Shown here: in pieces, positions 1-8,004 of the stretch
Layout: each line of letters opens with the position of its first letter
Numbering within the stretch: position 1 is the first letter of the stretch
Notes under the pieces: model-generated
The model's input: the letters and a program-made list of their open reading frames with translations, nothing else
Database searches by the model: none
Told to the model about the DNA's origin: nothing
Translations under genes and position numbers: made by a program
Source: DATELY01 sp035276085
Lineage (GTDB): Bacteria; Pseudomonadota; Gammaproteobacteria; Steroidobacterales; Steroidobacteraceae
Direction: 5' to 3'
NCBI GenBank assembly: GCA_035276085.1
Contig: DATELY010000222.1
Location: 1 to 49,291 of the forward strand
DNA: 49,291 nucleotides

Positions 1-1
1 C

Positions 2-430
2 GGAGTGGATAGCTGGGATGCGCACAACGACATCGAGAAAAACCACACGGTGATGTGCGGCCTGGTCGACAAGCCGGTGGCTGGTCTGTTGCAGGACCTG
101 AAGCAGCGCGGCTTGCTCGATACCACGCTCGTCGTGTGGGCATCGGAATTCGGCCGTACGCCGTACGGCCAGACCGGTGACGGTCGCGATCACAATCCGT
201 GGGGCTACACCACGTGGATCGCGGGCGGCGGCGTGAAGCCGGGCATGTACGGCGCGACCGACGAGATCGGTCTGCGTGCGGTGAGTGGAATGGTCGACAC
301 GTACGACCTGCAAGCCACGATCTTGAACCAGCTGGGTCTGGACTATCGCAAGCTGACGTTCCAGCACCTCGGCCGCTCCGAGCGCGCCACGACGGTGTTC
401 GGCAACGTCTTCAAAGATGTGATCGCCTAA
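2..430 (+). CDS. DUF1501 family protein, C-terminal part
   Basis: The reading frame is open to the left edge (the codon before the first GTG is GGA), so only the last ~142 residues are present. The visible part carries ASEFGRTP followed by a DHNPWG segment and an AGGGVKPG turn, which I recognise as the C-terminal half of DUF1501 proteins. These are secreted or periplasmic proteins of the alkaline phosphatase/sulfatase fold, usually encoded beside a DUF1549/DUF1553 cytochrome-type partner; that partner would lie off the window. The biochemical role of the family is not settled. Two small cytochrome c'-like genes follow on the same strand, so a redox or envelope context is likely. Family call is fairly sure, function unknown. 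Confidence 0.75.
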   Translation, partial: GVDSWDAHNDIEKNHTVMCGLVDKPVAGLLQDLKQRGLLDTTLVVWASEFGRTPYGQTGDGRDHNPWGYTTWIAGGGVKPGMYGATDEIGLRAVSGMVDTYDLQATILNQLGLDYRKLTFQHLGRSERATTVFGNVFKDVIA

Positions 431-551
431 GCACCCGGACATCCCGCCCGATCCAACAACCCCGCGTCGCGCTGCACAGCGCGACGCGAGGCACCGCTTC
501 GCTCGAGCGCGAGGTGGACGGGCGTCTGCACCCCATCGGTTGACGAACATC

Positions 552-941
552 ATGCGATTGATACGACTACTGCCGCTCGCGCTGCTCATCGTGAGCAGCG
601 TTGCACCGGCGGCGCTCGATCTGAGCGACTTCGACGAGGACGCAATGCGCGCCGTCGAAGACGCCCAGAAGGAACTCGAGAGCGGCATTCCGAGCCGCGA
701 CACGCAGATCGTCGTCGCGAATGCCGAATTCATCCGCGATTCGTTGCAGTGGGCGCAAGGCTACTTCGACAAGAGGAACATCGCCGATGCCGTGAAGCTC
801 GCGCACGACGGCAGCGAGTACGCGCAGCAGATTGCGACGCACGCGAGCGCGAACGACTTCGATGCCGCGAATGAAGCGTTCGGCCAACTCAAGCGCACGT
901 GCAAGAGCTGCCACGACGCCTACAAGCCACCGGACATCTAG
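552..941 (+). CDS. Cytochrome c'-like (class II) haem protein, first copy
   Basis: A 129-residue exported protein with an N-terminal signal peptide (LLPLALLIVSSVAPAAL) and a single CKSCH haem-binding motif about ten residues from the C-terminus. A CxxCH close to the C-terminus of a mostly helical chain of this size is the layout of class II cytochromes (cytochrome c', four-helix bundle), as opposed to class I where the motif is N-terminal. Start: the frame opens with TTG at 540, but ATG at 552 directly precedes a basic signal-peptide n-region and is preferred. It is followed after 9 bases by a second gene with the same plan. Probable role: periplasmic electron transfer or small-ligand binding; partner unknown. 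Confidence 0.7.
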   Translation: MRLIRLLPLALLIVSSVAPAALDLSDFDEDAMRAVEDAQKELESGIPSRDTQIVVANAEFIRDSLQWAQGYFDKRNIADAVKLAHDGSEYAQQIATHASANDFDAANEAFGQLKRTCKSCHDAYKPPDI

Positions 942-950
942 CCCGTGGCA

Positions 951-1328
951 ATGCGTAAGACGGCGTGGATCGTACTCATGGGTGTTTCGATGCAAGCGCA
1001 AGGCACCAGCATCCTCGAGTTCGACCAATGGATGCAGCGCATCGAGCAGCGCGCGTTGAGCGTGCAGAAGCAGCTTGTCAAACAGGACGCAGCCGCGAGC
1101 ACTGAAGATGCGCAGGAGCTCGTCGCGTTGTACGAGCAGATGCAGCACTACTTCGAAGCGCGGGTCAACGCCGACCGCGCCGTCGAGATGTCGCGCGATG
1201 GCCGCGATGCTGCCGCAGCCATCGTCACTCATGTCGCCGGCAAGAACTTCGATGCAGCGGTTACAGCTGCCCGCCAACTCACGCGCGAGTGTCGAACCTG
1301 TCACCGCGCCTACAAGCCACTCGAATGA
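951..1328 (+). CDS. Cytochrome c'-like haem protein, second copy
   Basis: A 125-residue protein with the same layout as the preceding gene: short signal segment, helical middle, CRTCH haem motif near the C-terminus followed by the same AYKP ending. The shared ending (H-x-AYKP) and the similar spacing from a NFDAA/DFDAA segment to the haem motif indicate a tandem duplication that has diverged. ATG at 951 is taken as start; GTG at 945 is in frame six bases earlier. The signal peptide is shorter and less hydrophobic than in copy one, so export is likely but less certain. The two lie between a DUF1501 gene and a TonB-dependent receptor and may be co-transcribed with them. Confidence 0.65.
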   Translation: MRKTAWIVLMGVSMQAQGTSILEFDQWMQRIEQRALSVQKQLVKQDAAASTEDAQELVALYEQMQHYFEARVNADRAVEMSRDGRDAAAAIVTHVAGKNFDAAVTAARQLTRECRTCHRAYKPLE

Positions 1329-1330
1329 CG

Positions 1331-1358
1331 ACGAATCCGTATCAACGAATCCGTATCA
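1331..1358 (+). repeat. Exact 14-bp tandem repeat before the TonB receptor
   Basis: ACGAATCCGTATCA occurs twice head to tail just after the cytochrome stop codon and 22 bases before the receptor ATG. It may be replication slippage or a pair of binding sites; nothing else supports a regulatory role. Confidence 0.6.
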
Positions 1359-1380
1359 AACAGATCCCAGGGACCCTTAA

Positions 1381-4194
1381 ATGAACACCTACATTCCCCA
1401 GTTTCCATCCGCCACTCCGCCCAGACCACGCAGGACGTTGCGTCATGTCGTCGCGCTCACGCTGGCGGGCTCCGCTTCGCTGTTGGCGCACGACGCCTTC
1501 GCCCAAGACGCACGTTCGGCCGAGCAGATCCAAGCCGAAGTGGCACGCCTGAAAGAGCAGCTCGCGAAGGAAGAGCAGGCGTTGGCCGAGAAGAACGGTC
1601 AAGCAGCAGCCGCACCCAAGCCCGCAGCCGCAACAGCCGCTGCGCCTGCAAACGAAGAGAACCGTCTGGGCAAGGTTACAGTGCGCGCACGTAATCGCCT
1701 CGAGCCGCTCCAGGATGTGCCGCTTGCCATCTCGGTGGTGACCGGCGCAGAGCTCGAGCGCACGAATGCGTTCGACATCGACGCGATCACACGTCGCGCC
1801 GCAAACGTCGCGTGGAACCAAGGCAATCAGCGTACGAGCAGCCTCTCCATCCGTGGCATTGGCGGCAAGCAGGGCCAAACCGAAGCGCAGGATCCGAGCG
1901 TTGGTGTCGTCGTCGATGGCATCAACTACGCGTACAACGCGTTGACGTCGAGCTTCAATTTCGTCGACGTCGACACCGTCGAGGTCTCGCGCGGACCCCA
2001 AGGCACGCTGCTCGGCAAGAACACGAGCATGGGCGTGATCAATATCGCCACGAGAAAGCCATCGTTCACGCCGAGCGTCGATTACGGCGTCACGATCGGT
2101 GATTGGGATACCGTACAGGGCCGCCTCGCAGGCGGTGGTCCGGTTGTCGATGACAAGCTGGCGTGGCGCGGCACGCTCGTCGCTGACCATGGTCAGGGCG
2201 ACGTCGTAAATCGTTATAACCGCGACGAGACCTGGCAGAACAAGGACCGCGTCTACGGCAAGCTGCAACTCTTGTTCACGCCTTCCGACGACTTGAGCAT
2301 CCGAGTGTTGGGCGAGAAGCAGTCGCGCGGCAGTGAAACGACCAACGGCCGCACGATCAACACGCCGACGCCTTTGACGTACGCTGACGGCTCTCCGAAC
2401 ACGGCGCTGCAGAATTCGCAGCGTCTACAGCGCCGATGGTTCACGCAGAATCCGAACTTCAACGTCGACGACGACTACTTCTTTCTGGACGACGAGGTCA
2501 ACTACAACAACCAGCATGGGTTGGTGACGGGTAGCAACGGCGGGCTCATCGACGTGAATTGGCAACTTGGCAACTACAACCTCGTTTCGATCAGCGGGTA
2601 CAAGGACTATCACTTCGATGCCACCAATGATGAAGGCAGCACCTTCGACGTGTATCGCAACGCCGGCGGCTTCTGGAACGACTACAAGCAGTGGAGCCAG
2701 GAGTTGCGCGTGGCCTCGAACGTGGGCGAGCTCGTCGACTATCAGACCGGGCTCTTCTATCTGAAGGTGAACAACAAAGCGGACTATCGCCGCGAGTGGG
2801 GCAACGATGCCGGTGCATGGTTCGCGACCAACGCCCAGTACGGTCGCCTGGATGCGAACGCGGCCGGACGACAGTTGCTCGTCAACTCGCTCACCGGATT
2901 GAACATGGACTACAGCGCGCCGAGCGGAATCCAGGATATCGACAACGAAAGTAAGGCGATCTTCGGGCAGGCGAACTGGCACATCACGCCCGCGTTCACC
3001 TTGACCACGGGTGCGCGTGTAACGCGCGAGGACCGGCAAAACCGCGCGACGAGCCGCATTCGCGACAATGGCGCCGCGCCCGAGCTCAATCCAGATGTGG
3101 TCAACAACGTGTCCTTGGGCGGCTTCAGCAGCGACGCGGCCACCGGCGCGCTGCTCGGCGGAAACTCGCTCGCTCAGTTGCAGCTCGCCGACATCGCGGC
3201 CGGCAAGTACTTCGGCACCACGATCAATCCGGCGGCAGCGGCCGGCTCGGCCTACGCCAGTCTGACCGCTGCGCAACAGCGCCAGATTGCCGACGCCAAG
3301 GCGATTCGTCGTACCGCCATCGGCGTCGTGTTTCCGTGGACCGACGCGGAGTCGTTCAAGGAGACGCAGTATTCGTTCGTCGTCGCGCCAAGCTACAAGA
3401 TCAATGAGCAGTACACGACCTACTTCTCCTGGCAGTACAGCGAGAAGGCGGGCATCTCTCAGTTCGTGAACGGCTTGTCGTCGCTGGTGCCCGGCGAAGA
3501 GTCGACCTCTTATGAGCTCGGTTTGAAATCAGTGCTCCTGGATCGCACCCTCACGCTCAACGTTGCGGCCTTCTACATGGAGTTGAAGAACTATCAGCAA
3601 AATGTGCGCATCGTGGATGAGTACACGACGGCGCTGAACTTCGCGAACGGCAATCCGACCATCGCCTACGTGACCGCGACGGGCACTGTGCCGAAGGTGA
3701 AAGCAAAGGGCGTGGAGGTCGATGCTTTTTACGTCGGCATTCCGCACACATCGCTGCGCCTGTCCGCGTCGTACAACGACGCCTATTTTGCCGATTTTCC
3801 GAACAATGGTCAGCCCAACGAAAATGGCTTCACGGGTGCACCGCCGTATCAGGATGTTTCCGGCAGGACCCTGCCTGGCGCCAACAAGTGGCAGGCAAAC
3901 CTGGGTCTGGACTTCCACTATCCCGTGTTCTCGACGTTGGAATTCATCACCTCCGCCAACGCGGCATATAACAGCAGCTTCAACAGCGACAATGTGCTGT
4001 CGTCGTACGCCGAGATCGAAGGAAAGACCGTCTTCGATCTGGCCATCGGACTCGGTCGCCAGGATCGTTCGTTGCAGGCAGTGATTCTTGCGAAGAACGT
4101 CTTCAACGACGCGACGCCGCTTGCGCAGACCTGGAACACGGTCACTCCCGCGGTTTCGCGGTGGGTGGGCGTGTCGGTCACGGGCAAGCTGTAA
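1381..4194 (+). CDS. TonB-dependent outer-membrane receptor
   Basis: A 937-residue receptor. After a signal peptide (cleavage near AFAQ) there is an unusual Glu/Lys/Ala-rich stretch of about 30 residues that reads as a short coiled coil, then an Ala/Pro linker, a candidate TonB box (GKVTVRARN), and a plug domain with the typical LSIRGIG and VEVSRGPQGTLLGKN motifs. The rest is a 22-strand-type beta barrel rich in aromatic residues, ending in a terminal strand VGVSVTGKL without the usual final aromatic. AGGGA at 1369-1373 is well spaced from the ATG. It would import a bulky or scarce substrate across the outer membrane using energy from the TonB-ExbB-ExbD set encoded 1.6 kb downstream. Substrate unknown; the neighbouring anion transporters and sulfatase suggest nutrient scavenging. 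Confidence 0.9.
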   Translation: MNTYIPQFPSATPPRPRRTLRHVVALTLAGSASLLAHDAFAQDARSAEQIQAEVARLKEQLAKEEQALAEKNGQAAAAPKPAAATAAAPANEENRLGKVTVRARNRLEPLQDVPLAISVVTGAELERTNAFDIDAITRRAANVAWNQGNQRTSSLSIRGIGGKQGQTEAQDPSVGVVVDGINYAYNALTSSFNFVDVDTVEVSRGPQGTLLGKNTSMGVINIATRKPSFTPSVDYGVTIGDWDTVQGRLAGGGPVVDDKLAWRGTLVADHGQGDVVNRYNRDETWQNKDRVYGKLQLLFTPSDDLSIRVLGEKQSRGSETTNGRTINTPTPLTYADGSPNTALQNSQRLQRRWFTQNPNFNVDDDYFFLDDEVNYNNQHGLVTGSNGGLIDVNWQLGNYNLVSISGYKDYHFDATNDEGSTFDVYRNAGGFWNDYKQWSQELRVASNVGELVDYQTGLFYLKVNNKADYRREWGNDAGAWFATNAQYGRLDANAAGRQLLVNSLTGLNMDYSAPSGIQDIDNESKAIFGQANWHITPAFTLTTGARVTREDRQNRATSRIRDNGAAPELNPDVVNNVSLGGFSSDAATGALLGGNSLAQLQLADIAAGKYFGTTINPAAAAGSAYASLTAAQQRQIADAKAIRRTAIGVVFPWTDAESFKETQYSFVVAPSYKINEQYTTYFSWQYSEKAGISQFVNGLSSLVPGEESTSYELGLKSVLLDRTLTLNVAAFYMELKNYQQNVRIVDEYTTALNFANGNPTIAYVTATGTVPKVKAKGVEVDAFYVGIPHTSLRLSASYNDAYFADFPNNGQPNENGFTGAPPYQDVSGRTLPGANKWQANLGLDFHYPVFSTLEFITSANAAYNSSFNSDNVLSSYAEIEGKTVFDLAIGLGRQDRSLQAVILAKNVFNDATPLAQTWNTVTPAVSRWVGVSVTGKL

Positions 4195-4276
4195 GGGGCA
4201 GCGGCGAGGGGCTCTTCGCCTAGTATGAAAGGGCCACGGGCTACAGGCTACGGCCAGAGAGGAACCCTTTCATCCC

Positions 4277-4310
4277 TCATCCCTTGGGGATGAAAGCGCG
4301 GTAGCGCGCT
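4277..4310. terminator. Two adjacent hairpins between convergent genes
   Basis: TCATCCC-ttg-GGGATGA (4277-4293) and AGCGCG-gtag-CGCGCT (4295-4310) are perfect stems lying between the convergent receptor and activator genes. Neither has a clear T tract, so bidirectional termination is only a guess. Confidence 0.3.
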
Positions 4311-4316
4311 CTGACC

Positions 4317-4344
4317 AACCGCCAACCGCTAACCGCCAACCGCT
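4317..4344. repeat. Four-unit heptamer tandem repeat
   Basis: Four consecutive heptamers, AACCGCC and AACCGCT alternating, i.e. two exact copies of a 14-mer. They lie in the non-coding gap between the convergent receptor and activator genes. Confidence 0.75.
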
Positions 4345-4406
4345 TCTTTCTTACCAGGATCGAAAAAAGAAAGGGCCTCGTTTGGTTGCGGGAAAGATCT
4401 GGAGGA

Positions 4407-5540
4407 TCAGGCGCGCGCCTCGAAGCTCCAGGCGTGCAAACGCGCGGCCTCCGTCGTTTGCGAGTCGCAATCGTCGATGCGTGAGTCGCTGCTGATCAGT
4501 CCGTAGCGCTTCAGCAGCGTGCGCAGCACGTTGCGCGTCACGCCGAGCAGCTTCGCCGTGTGCACCTGGTTGTTCCGGCAACGCTCGAACGCCTGCCGCA
4601 CGATCAGCTCCTCGAGTTGCTGGTAGAGATCCGGCGGCGGCTCCCCGAACAGTCGGTCGAGTTGCTCACGGATGCCAGCGAACCGAGATCCCTGAGGGCT
4701 CGTGTCAGGTGTGTCTGGCGCGTATGGCACGGCCGCGAAGTGCACATGCTCGGGAAGAACCGTGTCGCCCTCGACGACCAGCAATGCCGAATGCGCGACG
4801 TTTTCGAGCTCGCGGATGTTGCCGGGCCAATGATGTCCAAGCAGGAGCGCGCGCGTCTCGGATGCGACGCTCGGGCGCGCCATCTGCATGCGTTCGCCGT
4901 AGAGCCCCAAGAAATGCTCGAAGAGCGGCAGGATGTCTGCGCTGCGCTCGCGCAGCGCAGGAAGGTTCAGCGTCACCACGCTGAGGCGATAGTACAGATC
5001 CATCCGGAATGCGCCGGTCGCAGCGGCCTGCGCGAGATCGATGTTGGTGGCGGCAATGACCCGCACGTCGATGGGGATCGACTTGCGTGAACCCACACGC
5101 ACGACTTCGCGCTCTTGCAGGACGCGTAACAGTTTCACTTGCATTGCCAGTGGCAGATCGCCGATCTCATCGAGAAAGAGCGTGCCGCCATTCGCGGCTT
5201 CGAACCATCCCGCGCGCGTTTCGCTCGCGCCCGTGAAAGAGCCCGCCTGATGACCGAACAACTCGGCTTCGATCAACGCTGCCGACAACGCGCCGCAGTT
5301 CGCAGCCATGAACGGCCCATTGCGTTTGCTGCACGCGTGCAGATGACGCGCGATGAGTTCCTTGCCCGTGCCGGTTTCGCCGCGAATCAGCACGGAGGCA
5401 TCCGAGGGTGCAACGCGCTCGATCTGACGCAAAAGTGCCTGCGAGCGCGGGTCGCTGAAAACAACGGCTTTCGCGCGCCGGTGAACGTTGGCCTGCGGCG
5501 CTTCCGTGCGTGCGAGCAGCGCGATCGAGTCGGATTGCAT
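4407..5540 (-). CDS. Sigma-54-dependent activator without sensor domain
   Basis: A 377-residue enhancer-binding protein from the ATG at 5540; a TTG at 5597 would add 19 residues. It has about 30 N-terminal residues, then an AAA+ domain and a Fis-type DNA-binding helix-turn-helix at about 327-349. Visible motifs: Walker A GETGTGKE (54-61), the sigma-54 contact loop as GSFTGA (100-105) instead of GAFTGA, Walker B GGTLFLDE (118-125), and WPGNIRELEN (238-247). There is no receiver, GAF or PAS domain. Activators of this stripped form, such as SfnR of Pseudomonas, are controlled by their own expression. About 28 residues follow the HTH, which is unusual. A sigma-54 promoter lies at 10394-10409, a plausible target, although NtrC encoded elsewhere could serve it instead. 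Confidence 0.9.
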   Translation of the reverse strand: MQSDSIALLARTEAPQANVHRRAKAVVFSDPRSQALLRQIERVAPSDASVLIRGETGTGKELIARHLHACSKRNGPFMAANCGALSAALIEAELFGHQAGSFTGASETRAGWFEAANGGTLFLDEIGDLPLAMQVKLLRVLQEREVVRVGSRKSIPIDVRVIAATNIDLAQAAATGAFRMDLYYRLSVVTLNLPALRERSADILPLFEHFLGLYGERMQMARPSVASETRALLLGHHWPGNIRELENVAHSALLVVEGDTVLPEHVHFAAVPYAPDTPDTSPQGSRFAGIREQLDRLFGEPPPDLYQQLEELIVRQAFERCRNNQVHTAKLLGVTRNVLRTLLKRYGLISSDSRIDDCDSQTTEAARLHAWSFEARA

Positions 5541-5699
5541 GAAGGCTTCCGGTGCGAGAACTGCGTGAATATCACCACGCGCACCGGGAGTCTGCAAAGC
5601 GGTCTTACTGCATCAACTCATGCAAAGGTGCAATGAACGTCGACCGCATTGTGACCAGTCGTTTGGCTAGTCTTCATGACGTGAGTGCGCGGCGCATCC

Positions 5700-5715
5700 G
5701 TTACGCACCAGTAAC
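5700..5715. promoter_or_regulatory. GTTAC-N6-GTAAC inverted repeat in divergent promoter region
   Basis: A perfect 5-bp inverted repeat with a 6-bp spacer lies between the divergent activator (start 5540) and tonB (start 5772). Its position fits an operator for either gene; no protein can be assigned. Confidence 0.3.
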
Positions 5716-5771
5716 AACTGCAACGGCGATTCGCGGCTCAGCGCCAAGGGTTTGACGCAGTGGAGGTAACC

Positions 5772-6536
5772 ATGGGACAGACAGCGCTCGCATATGACGC
5801 TCCAGCATGGCGTGCGCCCGTGCGCCAGGGACGTCGTCGATCACGCGCGCGTGCCATCGTGCGCACGCTCGATGCAGTGCCGCTTGCAGCCGTTGCTGCT
5901 ACCAGCGCGCAGCCGGCCGGACGACGCGGTAGCTTCATCTGGTTGCTGGCGCTCGTTGCGATCGCTCTGCATGCAGGGCTCGTTTGGGAGATATCGCATC
6001 TGCCCGATCCGACGCCGGCGAAACGCATATCGCAGCTCGCCGTCGAGCTCGTGACACCGCCCAAGCCCCCCGAACCAAAGATCGAGCCGCCGAAGCCCGA
6101 GCCGCCGAAGGTCAAGCACGAGGTGCCGCCGCAAGTGTTGCCGCCGATTCAGACGGCGCCGTCGAATCCTGTCGTGACCGCTGTGCCGAGTGTGGAACCG
6201 CCGGTGGTGGTTGCACCAATCGTGTCAGGGGCGCCGCCAGCACCCGAGCCGGTTACCGAGGCCGTCGGCTTTGCGGGTTACCTGAACAATCCGCCGCCCG
6301 AGTATCCACCGGCAGCGTTGCGCAACGGTTGGCAAGGCACCGTCGTCTTGCGTGTGCGGGTGCTGAGCAGCGGTCAGGTCGAGTCTATCGAGGTCAAGGA
6401 CTCGAGCGGCAAGAGGCTGCTGGACGAGCAGGCCGCACGTACCGTGAAGAACTGGACATTCACTCCGTCGAAGCGCGGCAACACGCCGATCGACGGTTGG
6501 GCGACCGTGCCCATCGAATTCAAACTGGATACCTAG
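5772..6536 (+). CDS. tonB: TonB energy-transducing protein
   Basis: A 254-residue TonB. It has an Arg-rich cytoplasmic N-terminus of about 53 residues (longer than usual), one membrane anchor (about 55-73, FIWLLALVAIALHAGLVWEI), a periplasmic Pro-Lys/Pro-Glu-rich spacer (about 95-145), and a C-terminal TonB domain with YPPAALRNGWQGTV and the NWTFTPSKR strand. It couples the inner-membrane proton gradient, through ExbB and ExbD, to outer-membrane receptors. The start is fixed by GGAGG at 5762-5766, five bases before the ATG; the in-frame GTG at 5760 overlaps that site. Its stop codon TAG at 6534-6536 shares its last base with a long palindromic element that separates it from exbB. Confidence 0.95.
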   Translation: MGQTALAYDAPAWRAPVRQGRRRSRARAIVRTLDAVPLAAVAATSAQPAGRRGSFIWLLALVAIALHAGLVWEISHLPDPTPAKRISQLAVELVTPPKPPEPKIEPPKPEPPKVKHEVPPQVLPPIQTAPSNPVVTAVPSVEPPVVVAPIVSGAPPAPEPVTEAVGFAGYLNNPPPEYPPAALRNGWQGTVVLRVRVLSSGQVESIEVKDSSGKRLLDEQAARTVKNWTFTPSKRGNTPIDGWATVPIEFKLDT

Positions 6537-6744
6537 GAACCTCTGATTGACCCTAGACGGCCTCGCGACGAGTCCTGGACTCGTCCCATCAAATGAATGA
6601 ATGAGCTTTTTATGGGTTGCCCTTCTAATCGTCTGCTGCTGCGTTACAAAGCTTGCCCATATCGACATATGAGCTGCGCTTTGTGCCTTGCTTCAGACGA
6701 TTAGAAGGGCAACGCAAGGCCGTCTAGGGTCAATCAGAGGTTCC
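6536..6744. repeat. 209-bp nested palindromic element (MITE-like) between tonB and exbB
   Basis: The outer arms are perfect 28-bp inverted repeats (6536-6563 and 6717-6744; left arm begins GGAACCTCTGATTGACCC). Inside lie a 9-bp hairpin (6567-6585), a second perfect pair of 20-bp arms (6616-6635 and 6694-6713), a 7-bp pair (6646-6652 and 6678-6684) and a central CATAT-cgac-ATATG. Transcribed, the segment would fold into one long branched hairpin. No transposase is encoded, and I see no target-site duplication. The size and perfect terminal arms suggest a non-autonomous mobile element or a large repeat unit. It may reduce read-through from tonB to exbB or affect mRNA stability. Confidence 0.85.
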
Positions 6745-6765
6745 AAGTTCTCGAGTGAGTCGCAC

Positions 6766-7521
6766 ATGATCAATTACGCCGCATTCCCCGCTGTCGAAAT
6801 CACGCTCTACACGCTCGGCGCATTCTCCGTCGCCACGTGGTCGCTGATTCTGGCGAAATCGTTTCAGCATTCACGCAGTGCCCGTCGCAACAAACAGTAT
6901 GCGAAGGCGTTCTGGAGCGCTCCCAACCTGCAGGCTGCCGCCGAGATCGAAGAGCAGGACAGTGCGCTCGGACACCTGAGCGCCACGGCACTGAAAACAC
7001 TCGAGGGCGGCCGCGCGGGTGCCACGGGCGACGATCTCGAGCACAGCTGGGACGTGCACGAGCAACTCGAGCGCAACCTGAAGCAGCAGATCCAGCGCGA
7101 GAAACGTGCGCTCGATTCGGGCCTCGCGGTGCTCGCCAGTATCGGCAGCACGGCGCCGTTCGTCGGCTTGTTCGGCACGGTCTGGGGCATCATGACGGCG
7201 ATGACCTCGATCGCGAAGCTCGGCAATGCCTCGATCGATGTCGTCGCAGGTCCGATCGGCGAGGCCTTGATCGCCACTGCCATCGGTATCGGCGTCGCTT
7301 TGCCGGCGGTGCTTGCGTACAACTACTTCGTGCGTCGCGTGAAGAGCGCCACCGCGGACTTCGATGAGTTTGCCAACGATCTGCTCAATCTGGCGCAGCG
7401 CGCGCTATATCGCGCCGAACCCCCTGTACGTCCGGTCGAGGTGCGCCACGACCCGCGGCATGAGTCACGGTCCGATCGTCATCGTGACGCGGACCTGCAT
7501 GCCGTCGCAGTTGCGAAGTAA
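6766..7521 (+). CDS. exbB: ExbB proton-channel subunit
   Basis: A 251-residue MotA/TolQ/ExbB protein of the inner membrane. The first membrane segment is near the N-terminus (ITLYTLGAFSVATWSLILAK). A charged cytoplasmic loop follows, and then two long hydrophobic segments carry the conserved TAPFVGLFGTVWGIM and ATAIGIGVALPAVLAYN signatures. With ExbD it forms the proton-driven motor that energises TonB. ATG at 6766 is chosen because the upstream part of the open frame (from 6688) lies in the palindromic element and is not ExbB-like. The C-terminus is longer than usual and His/Arg/Asp-rich. exbD starts 9 bases later. Confidence 0.95.
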   Translation: MINYAAFPAVEITLYTLGAFSVATWSLILAKSFQHSRSARRNKQYAKAFWSAPNLQAAAEIEEQDSALGHLSATALKTLEGGRAGATGDDLEHSWDVHEQLERNLKQQIQREKRALDSGLAVLASIGSTAPFVGLFGTVWGIMTAMTSIAKLGNASIDVVAGPIGEALIATAIGIGVALPAVLAYNYFVRRVKSATADFDEFANDLLNLAQRALYRAEPPVRPVEVRHDPRHESRSDRHRDADLHAVAVAK

Positions 7522-7530
7522 GGAGCGCTC

Positions 7531-7935
7531 ATGGCGATCTCGACCCAGGAAGAAGACGGCATCGTCAGCGAGATCAACATCACGCCGCTCGTCGATGTGA
7601 TGCTCGTGCTGCTGGTGGCATTCGTCATCACGATTCCCGTGTTGACCAATGCCGTGCACGTCAACCTGCCGAAGACGGTGACCACGACGCCGCCAGAGCA
7701 GCAGAAAGCGATCACCGTCACGGTCGATGAAGCGAGCCGGATCTATCTCGACAACACAGAGATTGCCGGCGAGGCGCTCGGCGCACGGCTAGCCGGATTG
7801 AAAACCGCGAATGCCGATGTCTCGCTCCATTTGCGCGCCGACGATCGCGTGCCTTACGGACCGGTGGCGAAGGTGATGGCGGCGATTGAGCAGGCGGGCA
7901 TCTCGCGTGTCTCGGTGCTCACCGAATCAGAATGA
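7531..7935 (+). CDS. exbD: ExbD motor subunit
   Basis: A 134-residue ExbD/TolR protein: short cytoplasmic N-terminus, one membrane helix starting at NITPLVDVMLVLLVAFVI with the conserved membrane Asp (residue 22) used in proton conduction, and a periplasmic domain ending in the VAKVMAAIEQAGI helix typical of the family. GGAG at 7522-7525, just after the exbB stop codon, serves as ribosome-binding site, so exbB and exbD are translationally close. It works with ExbB and TonB to energise receptors such as those at 1381 and 28062. Confidence 0.95.
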   Translation: MAISTQEEDGIVSEINITPLVDVMLVLLVAFVITIPVLTNAVHVNLPKTVTTTPPEQQKAITVTVDEASRIYLDNTEIAGEALGARLAGLKTANADVSLHLRADDRVPYGPVAKVMAAIEQAGISRVSVLTESE

Positions 7936-8004
7936 TGATCCGCCGCCACTGAGCGATACCTCTGCGGACCCAAGACAACACCTCGTTGCCTATCGGAGAA
8001 CCTC

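Noticed and set aside
567..1304. Long minus-strand open frame opposite the cytochrome genes
   Set aside because: It is the antisense of two genes with haem motifs; long antisense frames are expected at this GC content.
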